A DNA stretch of 55,364 nt from Peptoniphilus sp. KCTC 25270 (GCF_021012875.1 NZ_JAJMZJ010000006.1:1-55364); one strand, 5' to 3'. Numbered from the stretch's first letter, positions 33,384 through 42,610 are shown. Notes: a model not told the origin generated them from the letters alone. Made by a program: numbers and translations.

Positions 33384-34482
33384 TCATTTCACCACCTTTC
33401 TTCTTTGATCCAAAGTTACGAATGATTTCTAGCAATTTTGGCATCGCAATAAACAATACGATAACCCCGATTAAAATATTGATAATTTCTGATGGAGTGT
33501 TTAGACGAGAATTTAACTTTCCTCCTCCGTAATTCAATCCTGCGAACAAAATTCCTGCTGGAATACAGGCCAAAGGATTGTTTACAGCAATTAAGCTAAC
33601 GGCGATTCCGTTAAATCCATATCCTTGTTGAGAGGCCAACAAACCGATATTTTCAGATACTCCCAATACATTGATTCCACCGGCTAAACCGGCAATGGCA
33701 CCGGAAATAGCCATGGAAGTAATAATATTTTTTGAAATATTAATTCCACCATATTCTGCTGCGTAGCGGTTAAAACCTACGGCTTTTAGTTGGTAACCCA
33801 ATGTTGTTTTCTTTAAGATATACCAAGCGATAATGGCCACAAGAATGGCAATTAAAATTCCCCAGTGCACAGGAGGATTTAATAAATTGCGCAATAAATC
33901 CATTTCTTTTAGTATTTCTCTTCCGGCTTCTGAGCGTTTCCACTCTCCTAAAATACGAATGCTGGCAGAGTCTTGAATGTCAAAAGAATAGTTACTATCT
34001 GGTTTTCTTAAGAAAGGTTTCGTTAACATATAATTACTGAAATAAAAAGCAATCCAGTTTAACATAATACAAGAAATAACTTCGTTTACTCCCCGTTTTG
34101 CCTTAAACAAACCAACGAGACCACCCCAGATCCCACCAGCTAAAATGGCGGCTGCAATACATACAAGGGCATGAATTACTGGAGGCAACGTTACATTAAC
34201 GCCGATCAAAGCGGCTACTAGAGCCCCTACAATAAATTGACCTTCTGCTCCAATATTAAACACGCCTGTGTTAAAAGCAAAGGCAACAGCAATCCCTGTT
34301 AAAATAATCGGTACTGCTTCTACAATCGTCCAAGAAATGTATTTCGGTTGTCCAAAGGCTCCTAAAATCATTTCTTTGTATGCCAACAATGGATTGATTC
34401 CAATGGCAATTAAGATAATGGCTCCAACAACAAACCCCATTAGGATCGACATTAGAGTGTAATAGAGTTTTTTACTTTTCAT
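33376..34482 (-). CDS. Nucleoside ABC transporter permease (NupP/YufP-like)
   Basis: 368 residues, polytopic, BPD_transp_2 family. Typical segments are FNIGAEGQFIVGAL near residue 80, GVNEVISCIMLNWIAFY near 135 and LGYQLKAVGFNRYAAEYGGI near 230. With the neighbouring permease it forms the membrane channel for purine or other nucleosides. GGGGGAG lies 6 nt before the ATG, which overlaps the ATPase gene end by 11 nt. Confidence 0.9.
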   Translation of the reverse strand: MKSKKLYYTLMSILMGFVVGAIILIAIGINPLLAYKEMILGAFGQPKYISWTIVEAVPIILTGIAVAFAFNTGVFNIGAEGQFIVGALVAALIGVNVTLPPVIHALVCIAAAILAGGIWGGLVGLFKAKRGVNEVISCIMLNWIAFYFSNYMLTKPFLRKPDSNYSFDIQDSASIRILGEWKRSEAGREILKEMDLLRNLLNPPVHWGILIAILVAIIAWYILKKTTLGYQLKAVGFNRYAAEYGGINISKNIITSMAISGAIAGLAGGINVLGVSENIGLLASQQGYGFNGIAVSLIAVNNPLACIPAGILFAGLNYGGGKLNSRLNTPSEIINILIGVIVLFIAMPKLLEIIRNFGSKKKGGEMND

Positions 34483-36004
34483 CTATATCTCCCCCTGCCA
34501 TTAACAATCCTAGGTCTTTTTCATTGGCTACGTTTCCATCTAAAGTCTTCACGATTTCTCCTTCAAAAATAACGGCAATTCGATCCGAAAGATTCATAAC
34601 TTCATCCAATTCAAAGCTTACCAATAATACAGCTTTTCCCTTATTTCTTTGTTCCACAAGGAAACGATGAATGTATTCAATCGCCCCTACATCCAACCCA
34701 CGAGTTGGTTGCGCTGCAATCAAGACGTCTGGATCGTCGTGAATTTCTCTTGCTAAAATTACTTTTTGTTGATTTCCTCCAGAAAGGGAACCGGCTAGAT
34801 ACCCTGGTTCTCTTGGACGAACGTCATAACTTTCCATTAAATCTTTTGCATGATCAATGATGGCCTTATTATTCAAACGGCCCCCTTTGCTATAAGGTTC
34901 TTCTCCATAGCGTTGCAAAATCATATTTTCTGCTACAGTAAACTCTTGTACCAATCCCCTTTTGTTTCGATCTTCTGGAATATTATTTAGTCCACTATCA
35001 CGAATTTCTTTTGGGGTCTTATTGGTAATGTCTTTGTTGTGAATTTTAACCGTTCCCGATTCTACTTTTCGAAGACCCGTTAATGCCTCCAACAACTCCG
35101 ATTGACCGTTTCCGTCTATCCCGGCGATCCCTACAATTTCCCCTGCACGTAAAGATAAATTCAATCCATTGACTTTCATAATGCCACGGGCGTCTTTTAC
35201 GTGTAAATCAGAAAGTTCCAAAGCCACATCGCCCAAAACAGGCTCTGGCTTTTCTGTCTTAAATTCAACTTGACGACCAACCATCATCTCAGCCAAATCT
35301 TCTTCTGAAACATCTGCCACATTTACCGTATCAATCTTAACCCCGCGGCGAATAATGGTGCATCGATCCGCCAAGGCTTTGATTTCATCCAATTTATGAG
35401 TGATAATAATGATACTTTTTCCTTCATCGGCTAAGGAACGCAAAATTAAAATCAATTCTTCGATTTCTTGTGGCGTCAAAACAGCCGTTGGTTCGTCAAA
35501 GATTAAAATCTCTGCCTTTCGGTAAAGGGCTTTGATAATCTCAACCCTTTGTTGCATACCAACGGAAATATCTTCCACTTTATCCTGGGGGCTAATGCGA
35601 AGTCCATAACGATTGGACAACTCCATTACCTTGTCTTCTGCTTGTTTTTTATCTAAGGAAATCCCCTTAACAGGTTCTTCTCCCAAGATAATATTTTCTA
35701 CCACAGTAAATGGTTCAATCAACATAAAATGCTGATGGACCATTCCTAATCCTTTTTTTATCGCATCTCTTGGTCCCCCAAAGGAAACCTCTTCGCCATT
35801 AATCTTTACTACTCCTTCAGTTGGTGAATAGAGTCCATATAAAATATTCATCAAAGTACTTTTCCCTGCTCCATTTTCTCCTAAAAGAGCATGGATTTCC
35901 CCTTTTTTTACCGTTAAATCAATATTGTCATTGGCCTTAAAGGTTCCAAATACTTTGGTTATTCCCCTCATCTCAACGGAGTTTGAACTATTTGTATCAG
36001 CCAT
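34472..36004 (-). CDS. Nucleoside ABC transporter ATP-binding protein (NupO/YufO-like, two ATPase domains)
   Basis: 510 residues containing two ABC cassettes, as in sugar/nucleoside importers. The first has Walker A GENGAGKST near residue 42, signature ISVGMQQRVEI near 145 and Walker B ILIFDEPTAVL. The second is less canonical: GIDGNGQSE replaces Walker A, while signature LSGGNQQKV and Walker B-like VLIAAQPTRGLD remain, a degeneration typical of this family. It energises uptake by the two permeases. GGAGGATTGC precedes the ATG. It has its own promoter. Confidence 0.93.
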   Translation of the reverse strand: MADTNSSNSVEMRGITKVFGTFKANDNIDLTVKKGEIHALLGENGAGKSTLMNILYGLYSPTEGVVKINGEEVSFGGPRDAIKKGLGMVHQHFMLIEPFTVVENIILGEEPVKGISLDKKQAEDKVMELSNRYGLRISPQDKVEDISVGMQQRVEIIKALYRKAEILIFDEPTAVLTPQEIEELILILRSLADEGKSIIIITHKLDEIKALADRCTIIRRGVKIDTVNVADVSEEDLAEMMVGRQVEFKTEKPEPVLGDVALELSDLHVKDARGIMKVNGLNLSLRAGEIVGIAGIDGNGQSELLEALTGLRKVESGTVKIHNKDITNKTPKEIRDSGLNNIPEDRNKRGLVQEFTVAENMILQRYGEEPYSKGGRLNNKAIIDHAKDLMESYDVRPREPGYLAGSLSGGNQQKVILAREIHDDPDVLIAAQPTRGLDVGAIEYIHRFLVEQRNKGKAVLLVSFELDEVMNLSDRIAVIFEGEIVKTLDGNVANEKDLGLLMAGGDIDEK

Positions 36005-36031
36005 TGCAATCCTCCTTCGTTCTATCTACCT

Positions 36032-36060
36032 ATTATACACTAAAACCCTAGTAATTTTAA
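36032..36060 (-). promoter_or_regulatory. Promoter of the transporter ATPase-permease genes
   Basis: TTAAAA (36055-36060), 17 bp, TATAAT (36032-36037) on the minus strand. It lets the ATPase and permeases be expressed although the BMP gene is now 2.9 kb away. Confidence 0.65.
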
Positions 36061-36333
36061 TAAAAGAATCGGAAGAACACAAAAAAAGAAAGGGGTTTCC
36101 TGATTCAACCTCTTTCATAGTTTATTCCCATACTTTTTCCAAAGAAACGTAGAAAAAATCAAGACCATTGCCCAAAAAAAAGAAAATACGGCAATACCAA
36201 AAACTGTGTCTGCCGTATTTTCATGAAAGTTCTAAGAAGCATGGACGTATACATTCATTCCTTTTCTCTTTGTTTTCCCGATTACAAGATTTCCATAATA
36301 CTTATCTTACAAATCTTTTGGGGACAAAACCGA
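36061..36333. other. Intergenic stretch with two terminator-like hairpins
   Basis: No gene. The minus strand carries a 12-bp stem GAAAATACGGCA / TGCCGTATTTTC (36182-36222) followed by eight T, which ends the truncated exporter transcript, and a second imperfect stem (GAAAGAGGTT / AACCCCTTTC, about 36086-36117) followed by seven T. Nothing else is recognised from 36223 to 36333. Confidence 0.7.
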
Positions 36334-37360
36334 TTATAAATGGATTCTTTTCTCTTCCAAACCATTTAGTCTTGCATCGTGGCTAATCAAAAAAGTAATT
36401 TTATTCTTTTTAAATTCTCCTAACCATCTAACAAAAGAATTCACACTTTCCCCATCTAAAGAAGCCGTTGGTTCATCAAAGAAAACAATGGACTTATTGG
36501 CCAATGCCGCCTCTAAAATCGACCATTTTTGCCTCTGTCCATAGGACATCTCTTGGAAATATTTGTCTCCTAGGTCTCTCAAATCAAAGGGGTAAACCCC
36601 TTCTTTGGTCTTTTCTGAAAACAATTCCCAGTCCATATAATTTTCTACCAAATCTTTCGGTTTCTCATGGTAAAAAATCGGATACTGTAAGACCGTAAAG
36701 GTATGATCTTGTCGAAAATCTTTTATGGATAAATCCTGAAAGGAAATTTCTTGGTAGGAGATATTTTTTGTTTCTTCGTTGGATAGAATTCCAAGTAAAT
36801 AGTAAATCAAAGAAGATTTTCCTTTTCCATTTTCCCCCTCAATCCGGACAATCTCTCCCTTTTCCCCTTTTATAGCATCTAACAAGAAAGCCTCTTCCCC
36901 TTGATTGGGGTACTTGTAGAACAAATTTTCTCCTTTGACAAAATCAATTGTCTTCAATTTTTTATTTCCAAATTCTTCTTTTTCAAGTTGAGATAACTCC
37001 TTAAGGCGATTCTTAGAAACCAAAGCGACTTGCATTTCCTCGAAAAAATCAAAATAATATTCCACCACAGAGAAGAGCATCGATTGGTAAGATATAAGGA
37101 GCAACATATCCCCCAAGTGGAGATTTCCTGAAAAAATTTGTCTCCCTATATATAAGAATATAAATATTTGTAGAGAAATTTGTAAAAAACTACGGATATT
37201 TTTATATTGCAGAGATACCCCCACTTCCTTAAGTTGGGCGGATCGAAGAGAAAGAAAGGAAAGCCTTAGATGTTCATTTACTACCTCATAAAGAGAATGA
37301 ATTTTTATTAATAATAAACTCTCAATCCGTTTCAAATAGATTTGAAAATACGAATCCTGT
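36334..37360 (-). pseudogene. 5'-truncated ABC exporter (membrane end plus ATPase domain)
   Basis: The open frame runs from the IS256 edge at 37360 to 36334. A partial TMD with hydrophobic segments (SFLQISLQIFIFLYIG, LLLISYQSMLFSVVEYY) leads to an ABC ATPase with Walker A GENGKGKSS, signature MSYGQRQKW and Walker B SIVFFDEPTASLD. The first half or more of a normal fused exporter (about 500-600 residues) is missing. In-frame codons continue up to the IS terminus without a real start, so the gene was cut there; a TTG at 37335 could still start a fragment but has no ribosome binding site. It was probably a peptide or bacteriocin exporter; substrate unknown. Confidence 0.8.
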
Positions 37361-38674
37361 AGTCAAGTCCAAAATCTTGTGTAAAAGTTCCTAGTACAAT
37401 GTTTGCTATTTTCTAAAGTTTTATGTAAGTTCTTGTAGCACCTATCCAATCTTCATGTTGATGCATCAACATGGCCCCGATTAAACGAGTGGCTGAAGCT
37501 GTATTTGGAAAAATGCGAACAACTTTTTCTCTTCTTCGTACTTCCTGATTGAGGCGCTCTAAGAGGTTGGTACTGCGAATCCGTGTATGTGCTTGGCCAA
37601 CGATTACATATTGGAAGGCATCCTCAAAGCCTTCATCCAAACATGTACAAGCAATTTGATACCCTTTTTCTTCACTAAATTGTTCTAGTATCTCATTTTT
37701 TAAGGCTCGGGCTTGCTCAAGGTTTGTGATTCGAAACAGGGCTTTTACTTGTTCTCTGAAAAGAGAGGAGTTCTTCTTAGGGACGGTAGCAAATATGTTT
37801 CTTACAAAATGGACTTGACAACGTTGCCAAGAAACGCCTGTAAAACACTTACGAATCGCTTGTACTAGCCCTTTATGAGCATCAGAGATGACGAGTTGAA
37901 TCCCTTTCAACTCTCTTCTCTTTAGGTATTCAAAGAAATGGGTCCAAGTTGCTTCGCTTTCGCCTTCTTGGATGAGAAAACCTAGAACTTCTCGTTCTCC
38001 TTCTTCATTGAAGCCAATGGCAATATGACAGCTTTTAGAAACCACACGAGAATTTTCTCGGACTTTTATATACAAGACATCCGTCATGAGATAAGGATAA
38101 CTTTTCTCAAAGGGAGCATTTCTCCAGTTTTCTACGATATCGTCTAATTCTTTTGTGAGGTTGGAAACAAATGATTTGGAGATGTTTTTCCCACATAATT
38201 CTTCCACTACTTGGCTAACTTTTCTTGTAGAGACGCCAGAGATATACATCTCGAGCATGGCCGCTAAAAGTGCTTTTTCATGTCTTTGATAACGATCGAA
38301 GATGTCTGTAGAAAATAGGCCATCTCTGGTACGAGGAACACGCAAAGTAAGGCTACCAATGCGAGTTGTGTACTCTCTGTCATAATATCCATTTCTTGAG
38401 GATACACGATTTTCATCCCTCTCATAGGCACCAACGCCAATATATTGATTCCTCTGTTCTTCCATAAGTTGGTTAAAGACGGTAGTTAAAATATTCTTTG
38501 AAAGTTCATCTTTTGCAGAGCCTTCAATTAATTTTTGGATTTCTTCTTGTTTTAAGGTAAAATGTACTTGTGTCATGGTTCTCCTTTCAGGTATGTTTTA
38601 TAGTCAAAAACATTGTACCTTAAAAAAGGGGGCCATGACCTTTTATACTTTTACACAATTATATGGACTTTATC
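37361..38674 (-). mobile_element. IS256-family insertion sequence
   Basis: About 1.31 kb containing one full-length transposase. The right terminus (about 38644-38674, minus strand) begins GATAAAGTCCATATAATTG and continues TGTAAAAG; the left terminus at 37361 has AAGTCC...TTGTGTAAAAG in inverted order with several mismatches. No 8-9 bp target duplication is seen (AATCCTGT left, AATATTCT right). The left flank is a truncated gene. Both facts fit an adjacent deletion after insertion. Confidence 0.85.
37413..38576 (-). CDS. IS256-family transposase
   Basis: 387 residues, full length for IS256/Mutator transposases. The catalytic acids are expected in LMTDVLYIKVR (about residue 170), LVISDAHKGL (about 230) and NLLERLNQEVRRRE (about 340). 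The conserved CQVHFVRN motif near 260 is present. The frame is intact, so the element may still be active. AAGGAGAACC precedes the ATG. Confidence 0.95.
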   Translation of the reverse strand: MTQVHFTLKQEEIQKLIEGSAKDELSKNILTTVFNQLMEEQRNQYIGVGAYERDENRVSSRNGYYDREYTTRIGSLTLRVPRTRDGLFSTDIFDRYQRHEKALLAAMLEMYISGVSTRKVSQVVEELCGKNISKSFVSNLTKELDDIVENWRNAPFEKSYPYLMTDVLYIKVRENSRVVSKSCHIAIGFNEEGEREVLGFLIQEGESEATWTHFFEYLKRRELKGIQLVISDAHKGLVQAIRKCFTGVSWQRCQVHFVRNIFATVPKKNSSLFREQVKALFRITNLEQARALKNEILEQFSEEKGYQIACTCLDEGFEDAFQYVIVGQAHTRIRSTNLLERLNQEVRRREKVVRIFPNTASATRLIGAMLMHQHEDWIGATRTYIKL

Positions 38675-38828
38675 AATATTCTCCTCCTCTCTAGGATTAA
38701 AGTAAATTTTATAAAATTAAATCTATAAAAAACAATAGTTGTTTCTTTATATGAAGTTATCATATATTTTGTATAATATCAATATTTATTTGTATTATAC
38801 ATGAATTATATATTTTCTTATAAAAATA
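38675..38828 (-). promoter_or_regulatory. Orphan upstream region and ribosome binding site next to the IS
   Basis: Very AT-rich. On the minus strand AGAGGAGGAG (38681-38690) ends 6 nt before the IS border, exactly where a start codon should follow, but the IS begins instead. Further upstream a possible promoter TTGATA-17-TAACTT and an inverted repeat GTATAATA...TATTATAC (38771-38778 and 38793-38800) are visible. This looks like the control region of a gene whose body was deleted. Confidence 0.6.
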
Positions 38829-38874
38829 CCCTCAATGGAAGGATTAAAAATCCAAACCATTGAGGGCTTTTTTG
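38829..38874. terminator. Terminator after the BMP lipoprotein gene
   Basis: CCCTCAATGG / CCATTGAGGG stem (38829-38838, 38857-38866) with an inner GGATT/AATCC stem and T-rich flanks on both strands. Confidence 0.8.
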
Positions 38875-39972
38875 TTATTCAGCAATAAATGTTTCGTAAT
38901 CAGCTTGATTTGCTGGAACTTTGATTTCGCCAGAAATAATTTTTTCTTTGATTCCTGGGATTTTTTCAAGAATTTCAGCTTTTACATTTACATCAGAAGT
39001 TGGTGCGATATCAACTGTGTCGCCTTCTGCCAAACCGTAAGAAATAGTAGTTCCGCCTGGGAAGTCTTTTCCTTCAGATAGGTCTTTAATAATATTGTAA
39101 ACTGCGCTATCTGCACGTTTCATAGCTGAAGTCAATACATTTTCAGGAGCCAATGAGCTTTGGTCACGGTCTACACCGATTACCCATTTGTCAGCTTCTT
39201 TTGCTGCTTCAATAACTCCGTCCCCTGCTCCACCAGCTGCATGGAATACTACGTCAGAACCTTGTTGGTACATGTTTGCTGCAATAGATTTTCCTTTTGC
39301 TGCGTCAGAGAAATCTCCAACGTATTGAGTTGTAACGTTGATTTCTTTGCCTAATTCTTTGGCTGCATAAGCAACGCCCGCTCTGTATCCATATTCAAAT
39401 GTTTGGATTACTGTAGATTCTTGTCCACCAACAAATCCTACAGAGTTAGATTCAGTAGTCATACCAGCAATGTAACCTACTAAGAAAGAAGGTTCTTCTG
39501 CTCTAAATGTAATACCTACGATATTATCTGGGCCATCTTCATAAGCGTAGTCAATGATTGCGTAGTTTACGTCTGGGTTCATTTCAGCAGCTTCTAATAA
39601 AGCATCACCTAAGTTGAAACCAGCAGCTACTACCAATTGATTTCCATCTTCTACTAAAGTGTCAAGATTTGGAGCATAGTCATTTGCTTCGTTACTTTCT
39701 TTGTAAGCAGCAGTAATACCGAAGTCAGATTGTGCTTTTTGTAAACCTTCCCAAACACCTTGGTTGAAAGATTGGTCATTGATTCCACCTTCGTCAGTTA
39801 CAAAACCAACGTTAAGATCTAAACTACCTGTTGCTTCTCCTTCAGTAGCTTCTGCATTGTTTGCAGGAGCGTTGTTTGCAGGAGCGTTGTTTGCTGTATC
39901 AGTTGATCCACATGCGGCTAAAACGAATGTAAGCATCATCATCACAGCAAGTACTAGTGATTTTTTCTTCAT
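38875..39972 (-). CDS. BMP family nucleoside-binding lipoprotein
   Basis: 365 residues. Signal peptide ends in lipobox LAACG; a flexible linker of repeated NNAPA units follows (about residues 28-40). The mature domain is the BMP/PnrA fold: LNVGFVTDEGGINDQSFNQG near residue 52, ADVVFHAAGGAGDGVIEAAKE near 240 and WVIGVDRDQSS near 262. BMP proteins bind purine nucleosides for ABC uptake. Usually the gene directly precedes the ATPase and permeases; here an IS and a truncated exporter lie in between. AAGGGGG precedes the ATG. Confidence 0.93.
   Translation of the reverse strand: MKKKSLVLAVMMMLTFVLAACGSTDTANNAPANNAPANNAEATEGEATGSLDLNVGFVTDEGGINDQSFNQGVWEGLQKAQSDFGITAAYKESNEANDYAPNLDTLVEDGNQLVVAAGFNLGDALLEAAEMNPDVNYAIIDYAYEDGPDNIVGITFRAEEPSFLVGYIAGMTTESNSVGFVGGQESTVIQTFEYGYRAGVAYAAKELGKEINVTTQYVGDFSDAAKGKSIAANMYQQGSDVVFHAAGGAGDGVIEAAKEADKWVIGVDRDQSSLAPENVLTSAMKRADSAVYNIIKDLSEGKDFPGGTTISYGLAEGDTVDIAPTSDVNVKAEILEKIPGIKEKIISGEIKVPANQADYETFIAE
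39857..39894 (-). repeat. 15-bp tandem repeat in the BMP linker
   Basis: Two identical 15-bp units (TTGTTTGCAGGAGCG on the plus strand, 39857-39871 and 39872-39886) plus eight bases of a third, in frame with the gene. They encode the NNAPA linker repeats after the lipid anchor. Confidence 0.85.
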
Positions 39973-40009
39973 AGCGTCCCCCTTAAATTTAATTTATTGC
40001 TATGGTTTT

Positions 40010-40038
40010 ATTATATACTCAAGGAAATAAAAAAACAA
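40010..40038 (-). promoter_or_regulatory. Promoter of the BMP gene
   Basis: TTGTTT (40033-40038), 17 bp, TATAAT (40010-40015). The -35 lies within the terminator stem of the upstream phospholipase-like gene. Confidence 0.7.
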
Positions 40039-40066
40039 TGAGAAATAGTTTTCCCATTGTTTTTTG
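40029..40066 (-). terminator. Terminator of the phospholipase D-like gene
   Basis: AACAATG / CATTGTT stem with a loop of about 17 nt (inner GGGAAAACTATTTC) and TTTTTTTATT tail on the minus strand, just after the stop codon. Confidence 0.7.
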
Positions 40067-40073
40067 TATTCAT

Positions 40074-41498
40074 TTACCAAGTACACAAACCGGTTTTTTC
40101 TTGAATTTTCCATAGAATTCTTAGGAAGGAGTTTTCTTCCTTGTATTCCTCCATAGGCAAAGTATATTCTCCCCCTTGGTTGTTCCAAATTTTCTCAAAA
40201 TAGTTTTGAATGTCTTGGTCCAATATTCCTTCTTCCATGGTTAGTTCTACATTCGTCTCTAAATTGTATCCTTTTAGATTCCGTCTTGTAAAATTGCCAC
40301 TTCCTAGAATCGCCGTATTATTCAATCCTTTTTCTCTCTGGAAATACATCATCTTTGTATGGTACTGTTCTCCGTGGGTATTATACCAACGAACCTGAAT
40401 GGTTGGATGCTTCTCTACAAGTTCTGTTAAGGCAGGGCGATTTGGCGTTCCATTTTTTTCGATTCCAAACGCATCTTTATTCAAATCGGCCACTATTTTC
40501 ACGTCCACGCCTCGATCCGCTGCCTCTCCTAAGGCTTTTAATATATCAAAGTCGGAAATATAAAAGGCGCCAACCCAAATCTGATTTCCCTTTTCACTTT
40601 CCTTAATGTGTTGAATCAAACTTTTTTCAATGGCTTCTTCCGTTAATATGGTTACAAAGTCATAGGCCTCAATAATTTGCTGAGCACGATAATTTGTCAT
40701 AGCTTCTGGCACTTTTTCAAGCAAAATCAGTTCCGATTCCAATAATTTTTCTACCGCCGTTCCATTGAATTTTATCGCAACATTGGAGTGGTATCCACTG
40801 GGATCATGGGGATTGGAAGAGGATACAAATCCCACATTGTCCGAAACCATAACTTTTCTATGGTTCCCCTTAAAATTCGCCAATTTCAAAATGGAGCGAA
40901 GATTTACCTTTGGTCCTTCTTTGTCAAAAAAGTTGGGAATCCACCCTTTTCCCGATGTACCAAACCACTGTATATACCCGCGATATAACCCTGAGAACAA
41001 GGGGTTGCTATCTTTCATCTTATTATGATCTGTTACATGTACCTCAATCCCGGCCTCTTTTAAGCGAGTGAGATGTTTTTGTTCGTAGGCACCGTAGAAA
41101 TTATTAATGGGGTCTGTAATGAAAACAATGGGCATCTCTGGATTGTCTTTCTTCTTCTGAATTAAAACATCCGTCATTTCCTTAACTTGTGCTGGATACT
41201 CCATCTTTTCTCGATCGTATTCATCATTGTATAGGAAAATATCCAACAACAAAAACTTTTGTGCTTCTTCTATCATTTTAATTTGTTCTTTGAAAATTTC
41301 GTGTTCTCTTTGTATTTCTCCTTCTTTCTCATAGGAAAGATCTTGAAAAAATTCTACTTGGTCCGCTAAAAACAGACCGCTATTATACCCTGTTCCCAAA
41401 GGGTTCTTTGTCTGTAAACTGTAAAGAAAAGGGACGATTAGTAGCAATAAAAGAACCGATAAAAAAATCATAAACTTTTTTCCTTTCTTTCTTTTCAT
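40074..41498 (-). CDS. Membrane-anchored phospholipase D-like protein
   Basis: 474 residues with one N-terminal membrane anchor (about residues 9-27). Two PLD half-sites are seen: NHRKVMVSDNVGFVSSSNPHD near residue 215 and QYHTKMMYFQREKGL...AILGSGNFTRRN near 375. HxK with downstream acid or Asn is partly degenerate, as in cardiolipin synthase relatives of Firmicutes. The active domain would face outside. It may act on phospholipids or nucleic acids; this cannot be decided. AAAGGAGG precedes the ATG. It follows the membrane protein gene at 41549 across a terminator. Confidence 0.82.
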   Translation of the reverse strand: MKRKKGKKFMIFLSVLLLLLIVPFLYSLQTKNPLGTGYNSGLFLADQVEFFQDLSYEKEGEIQREHEIFKEQIKMIEEAQKFLLLDIFLYNDEYDREKMEYPAQVKEMTDVLIQKKKDNPEMPIVFITDPINNFYGAYEQKHLTRLKEAGIEVHVTDHNKMKDSNPLFSGLYRGYIQWFGTSGKGWIPNFFDKEGPKVNLRSILKLANFKGNHRKVMVSDNVGFVSSSNPHDPSGYHSNVAIKFNGTAVEKLLESELILLEKVPEAMTNYRAQQIIEAYDFVTILTEEAIEKSLIQHIKESEKGNQIWVGAFYISDFDILKALGEAADRGVDVKIVADLNKDAFGIEKNGTPNRPALTELVEKHPTIQVRWYNTHGEQYHTKMMYFQREKGLNNTAILGSGNFTRRNLKGYNLETNVELTMEEGILDQDIQNYFEKIWNNQGGEYTLPMEEYKEENSFLRILWKIQEKTGLCTW

Positions 41499-41515
41499 TC
41501 CTTCCTCCTTTCAAA

Positions 41516-41547
41516 AGAAAAAGCCGACTCTAATGAATCGGCTTTCG
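41516..41547 (-). terminator. Terminator of the 41549-42577 gene
   Basis: AAAGCCGATTC / GAGTCGGCTTT stem with a short loop and TTTTCTTTTG tail on the minus strand. Confidence 0.8.
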
Positions 41548-41548
41548 A

Positions 41549-42577
41549 TTATAGACCTCTTGGAACGATAAACAACAAGATACATAAGAAGAAGAAAAGA
41601 ATGGTAGCCCCTAAGGCTTGTTTGAAATCTTTTGCTTCTAATTTTAATTTTGGTTTATGAATCAATCTCGCTCCTAAATAAGCAAGGAAAGATAAAACAG
41701 GGAAGATTACCAAAATACCAAGATTGGATCCACCCTTAGACAAAAGTCCTGGCATGGATAATAAGGTTAAATACATTCCTACTAATGTTACAGGGAATAA
41801 ATTTTTCTTTCCTAGGAAGATGGTTGCTACCACCAACACAAAGCCAATTACAAAAAAGGCTGCTGATACTTTATCCAATAAATTGGCTGTATTTACCGTA
41901 TTTTGGTTTACGATTTCCAAACTATTTACATAGATTCCCGATTGGGTTTTTGTATTGGTAAAAGGCTTAATTCCCTTGTCTCGAATTCCTAAATTATCCG
42001 TAAATCGTTCGGTTCTAGCGTTGGTAATAAATACCCCCGCATCGGCCAATTTTTTACGGCCTGTATAAGTAATTTCTCTAGGAGCCGTATAAATGGTCAT
42101 TTGATATTCGCCCACATCTTCATTCAAAGAAATGCGCATCTCTGACTTGGCTAAGAAAGCAAAATCAGAATCCAAACCATAGATGTTTTTCAAATTCATC
42201 GACTCCAAAATGGATTGATTTACTTTTTCATACTCCCCTTTTAAGGTCGCATTGCTACGAGAAGGCTCCACGCCCTCTGGCAAATAAATTTGTCGTACAG
42301 GAGTATTTAGAATTCGCACATCGGAACGATCTCCTGAATAATGAAAAGAAACGTCGTACTTAAAAAGATTGCTATCTCCCGATTTTTCAATAGAACGTAC
42401 TACAGAAAAATCACTTACGTTTACTGGGTTATCGAAAATCAATCCGTCGAAAGAAGAATTTTCTTGTACCATGGATGGGTATAAGATATCGCTTCGAAAG
42501 GCTTGTAATAATGTCGATAAAAAAACAATAAGTAAGAAGATTGCAAAAATAATTCCGTTTTGCAGTTTTTTGTTCAT
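41549..42577 (-). CDS. Membrane protein of unknown function
   Basis: 342 residues. One N-terminal membrane helix (about 8-28), a soluble extracellular region of about 190 residues with beta-strand character (VSFHYSGDRSDVRIL, EYQMTIYTAPREITY), then about four membrane helices (from AAFFVIGFVLVVATIFLG to the C terminus). No family is recognised. ATG 42577 has GGAGG 8 nt upstream; the longer frame from 42610 has none. It is divergent from the matrixin-like gene. Confidence 0.75.
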   Translation of the reverse strand: MNKKLQNGIIFAIFLLIVFLSTLLQAFRSDILYPSMVQENSSFDGLIFDNPVNVSDFSVVRSIEKSGDSNLFKYDVSFHYSGDRSDVRILNTPVRQIYLPEGVEPSRSNATLKGEYEKVNQSILESMNLKNIYGLDSDFAFLAKSEMRISLNEDVGEYQMTIYTAPREITYTGRKKLADAGVFITNARTERFTDNLGIRDKGIKPFTNTKTQSGIYVNSLEIVNQNTVNTANLLDKVSAAFFVIGFVLVVATIFLGKKNLFPVTLVGMYLTLLSMPGLLSKGGSNLGILVIFPVLSFLAYLGARLIHKPKLKLEAKDFKQALGATILFFFLCILLFIVPRGL

Positions 42578-42610
42578 AGTTCGAACCTCCATATTGTATA
42601 AAAAGCCCAT

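Noticed and set aside
37361-38674. Composite transposon or phage region
   Set aside because: Only one IS copy is present and there are no integrase, phage or conjugation genes nearby.
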